NCBI GenBank assembly: GCA_018222405.1
Contig: JAAFAI010000010.1
Coordinates: 62,001-126,000 of the forward strand
DNA: 64,000 nt
DNA from: Gammaproteobacteria bacterium
GTDB lineage: Bacteria > Pseudomonadota > Gammaproteobacteria > Enterobacterales > Alteromonadaceae
Direction: 5' to 3'
The translations under genes and the position numbers were made by a program. Below are positions 63,031 to 64,000 of the stretch, one piece after another. How positions within the stretch are numbered: position 1 is the stretch's first letter; every line of letters begins with the position of its first letter. Below the pieces are notes generated by a model, which was not told where the DNA came from, searched no databases, and was given only the letters and a program-made list of their open reading frames with translations.

Positions 63031-63489
63031 ATGGCGTATAAAGTCCAGCAGGTACTTTGGCGAGAGGCCTGTGAGCAACTGAAAACACTCAGAAAAGCGG
63101 TGTACGTACTGGAATGGCAACTCCCGGAAACCACGGAGTTTGATGATCTGGATAGCAAAGCCGCCCACGTTTTACTGTTTTGTGATAAAAACACCCCTAT
63201 AGCCACCGGACGTCTGACCCCAAGCGGCGAGCTAGGACGAATAGCTGTATTACCCGGCCATCGCACTCTGGCGGTTTATAAGCTATTGTTTGCAGCCCTC
63301 ATTAAACACGCTGAATCGCAAAACATCAAACAAATCCAGTTACAGTCTGAACTCGCCAGTGTTGAATTTCATCAGGCCAAAGGGTTCAAGCCGGTTGGTA
63401 AGGTGTTTATGGAAGCCGGCATTCCCATGCAAAAGATGGTGTGTAACCGGCAAAACTTTGATATTCCGGATGTACGGCATATACATTAA
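63031..63489 (+). CDS. GNAT family N-acetyltransferase
   Basis: 152 residues from the ATG at 63031, which has GGGG 7 nt upstream; another ATG at 63019 lacks this. Resembles the ElaA-type GNAT group: LRKAVYVLEWQLPETTEFDD, ATGRLTPSGELGRIAVLPGH (acetyl-CoA loop), and EFHQAKGFKPVGKVFMEAGI. Substrate unknown. It follows roxA by 83 nt. Confidence 0.85.
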   Translation: MAYKVQQVLWREACEQLKTLRKAVYVLEWQLPETTEFDDLDSKAAHVLLFCDKNTPIATGRLTPSGELGRIAVLPGHRTLAVYKLLFAALIKHAESQNIKQIQLQSELASVEFHQAKGFKPVGKVFMEAGIPMQKMVCNRQNFDIPDVRHIH

Positions 63490-63550
63490 TCCCGCACGGT
63501 CCTGTGATTGAGGCCCTATAAATTGAAGATTAGCGATTAGGTATCAGAGA

Positions 63551-63955
63551 CTAGCCCCAAAGTCCTTCGTTTTCTTGCAGCAGGTAGATTTTTTCTGCGC
63601 GGTCGGCCAGCAATTGCGCATAAGACGTCTGACTGGCATCTGCCTTATCGTTATTTTGCAGCAGATTTTCGGCTTTAATTTGCCAGCGCATCGAAAAATA
63701 GCGCAGCGCCCCACGAGCATCTTCAGCGTTATCGGCAAGGGTAAAATCAGTCGGCAAATCACCGGTTAATACCCAGTACATTTTTTTATCCATGGCTTTA
63801 ATTTTCCACACCGCGACCAGTGGTGCCAGATAACGGCATTCCTCTGTCACTACGGTGTCAAAAAGCACGCCTTCTTTTGCCAGAAACTGGTTTGCTTGCT
63901 GAAAGGCTTCGCGGGCCCAGGTCTGGATTTGTTCTTCTGTTAGTTGTTCTGTCAT
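63551..63955 (-). CDS. DUF4826 family protein
   Basis: 134 residues, cytosolic. Resembles the DUF4826 family of marine gammaproteobacteria: EEQIQTWAREAFQQANQFLA, VVTEECRYLAPLVAVWKIKA, YWVLTGDLPTDF. Role unknown. Convergent with the GNAT gene; the stop is 61 nt away, without a terminator that I can see. Confidence 0.75.
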   Translation of the reverse strand: MTEQLTEEQIQTWAREAFQQANQFLAKEGVLFDTVVTEECRYLAPLVAVWKIKAMDKKMYWVLTGDLPTDFTLADNAEDARGALRYFSMRWQIKAENLLQNNDKADASQTSYAQLLADRAEKIYLLQENEGLWG

Positions 63956-64000
63956 AGTGCTTATGTTCTTTTAGTTAGACACTGCAATAACACTTGCAGC

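Overview
The window looks like a chromosomal segment of a marine gammaproteobacterium of the Alteromonadales, most likely Alteromonadaceae. The signs are the zwf-pgl-edd-glk-eda cluster divergent from hexR and pyk, HexR-type operators, a long second GAPDH, a monomeric NADP-isocitrate dehydrogenase, and the orders aat-bpt-infA-clpA-clpS-cspD and rluE-mnmA-hflD-purB. I see no rRNA, tRNA, CRISPR array or phage genes. Apart from one short MITE-like element and one A+T-rich accessory block, this is core genome.

Layout. 0-5 kb: cell-envelope and lipoate genes (rodA 3' part, rlpA, dacA, ybeD, lipB, lipA). 5.0-8.1 kb: a visibly A+T-rich minus-strand block holding a predicted split-borosin RiPP system. 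It comprises a SonM-like alpha-N-methyltransferase, two small candidate precursor peptides with a common ILEKLA leader and different C-terminal cores, and then a TPR-GGDEF receptor. 8.3-21.6 kb: ansA, DUF2797, a minus-strand operon (zinc ribbon, YeaC, DUF349, small protein), an AGCS symporter, an M14 carboxypeptidase, a long GAPDH, a DUF2989 lipoprotein, msrB and gnd. 21.7-39.4 kb: carbohydrate metabolism (glgX, glgB, malQ, gapA, hexose-6-phosphate mutarotase, the Entner-Doudoroff/oxidative pentose phosphate operon, hexR, pyk). HexR-like sites sit in front of zwf, hexR and pyk, with a weaker one in front of gapA. 39.8-45 kb: a DUF4168 protein, nitroreductase, DoxX, sppA, sprT, the MITE and yfbV. 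45.4-51.4 kb: trxB and the N-degron/ClpAP set (aat, bpt, clpS, clpA) with infA and cspD. 51.7-64 kb: a lipoprotein, a NagB/Pgl-fold protein, icd, rluE, mnmA, hflD, purB, a membrane class III cyclase, roxA, a GNAT and a DUF4826 protein.

How the genes work together. The central block moves glucose through Glk, Zwf, Pgl, Edd and Eda to pyruvate, with GapA and Pyk as the lower branch and HexR as the KDPG-responsive switch. GlgX, GlgB and MalQ handle storage glucan; glgC, glgA and glgP are not in the window. Aat and Bpt add N-terminal destabilising residues that ClpS passes to ClpAP.

The most interesting locus is the split borosin at 6.8-8.1 kb. The methyltransferase has a Tyr-Arg-Tyr-Tyr set with the same spacing as the catalytic residues of the fungal borosin enzyme OphMA. 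The two candidate substrates lie directly downstream, separated by inverted repeats and an intrinsic terminator, and one has a proline/glutamate-rich tail. The class (backbone N-methylated RiPPs) is known. This two-precursor arrangement followed by a sensory GGDEF gene appears worth study.
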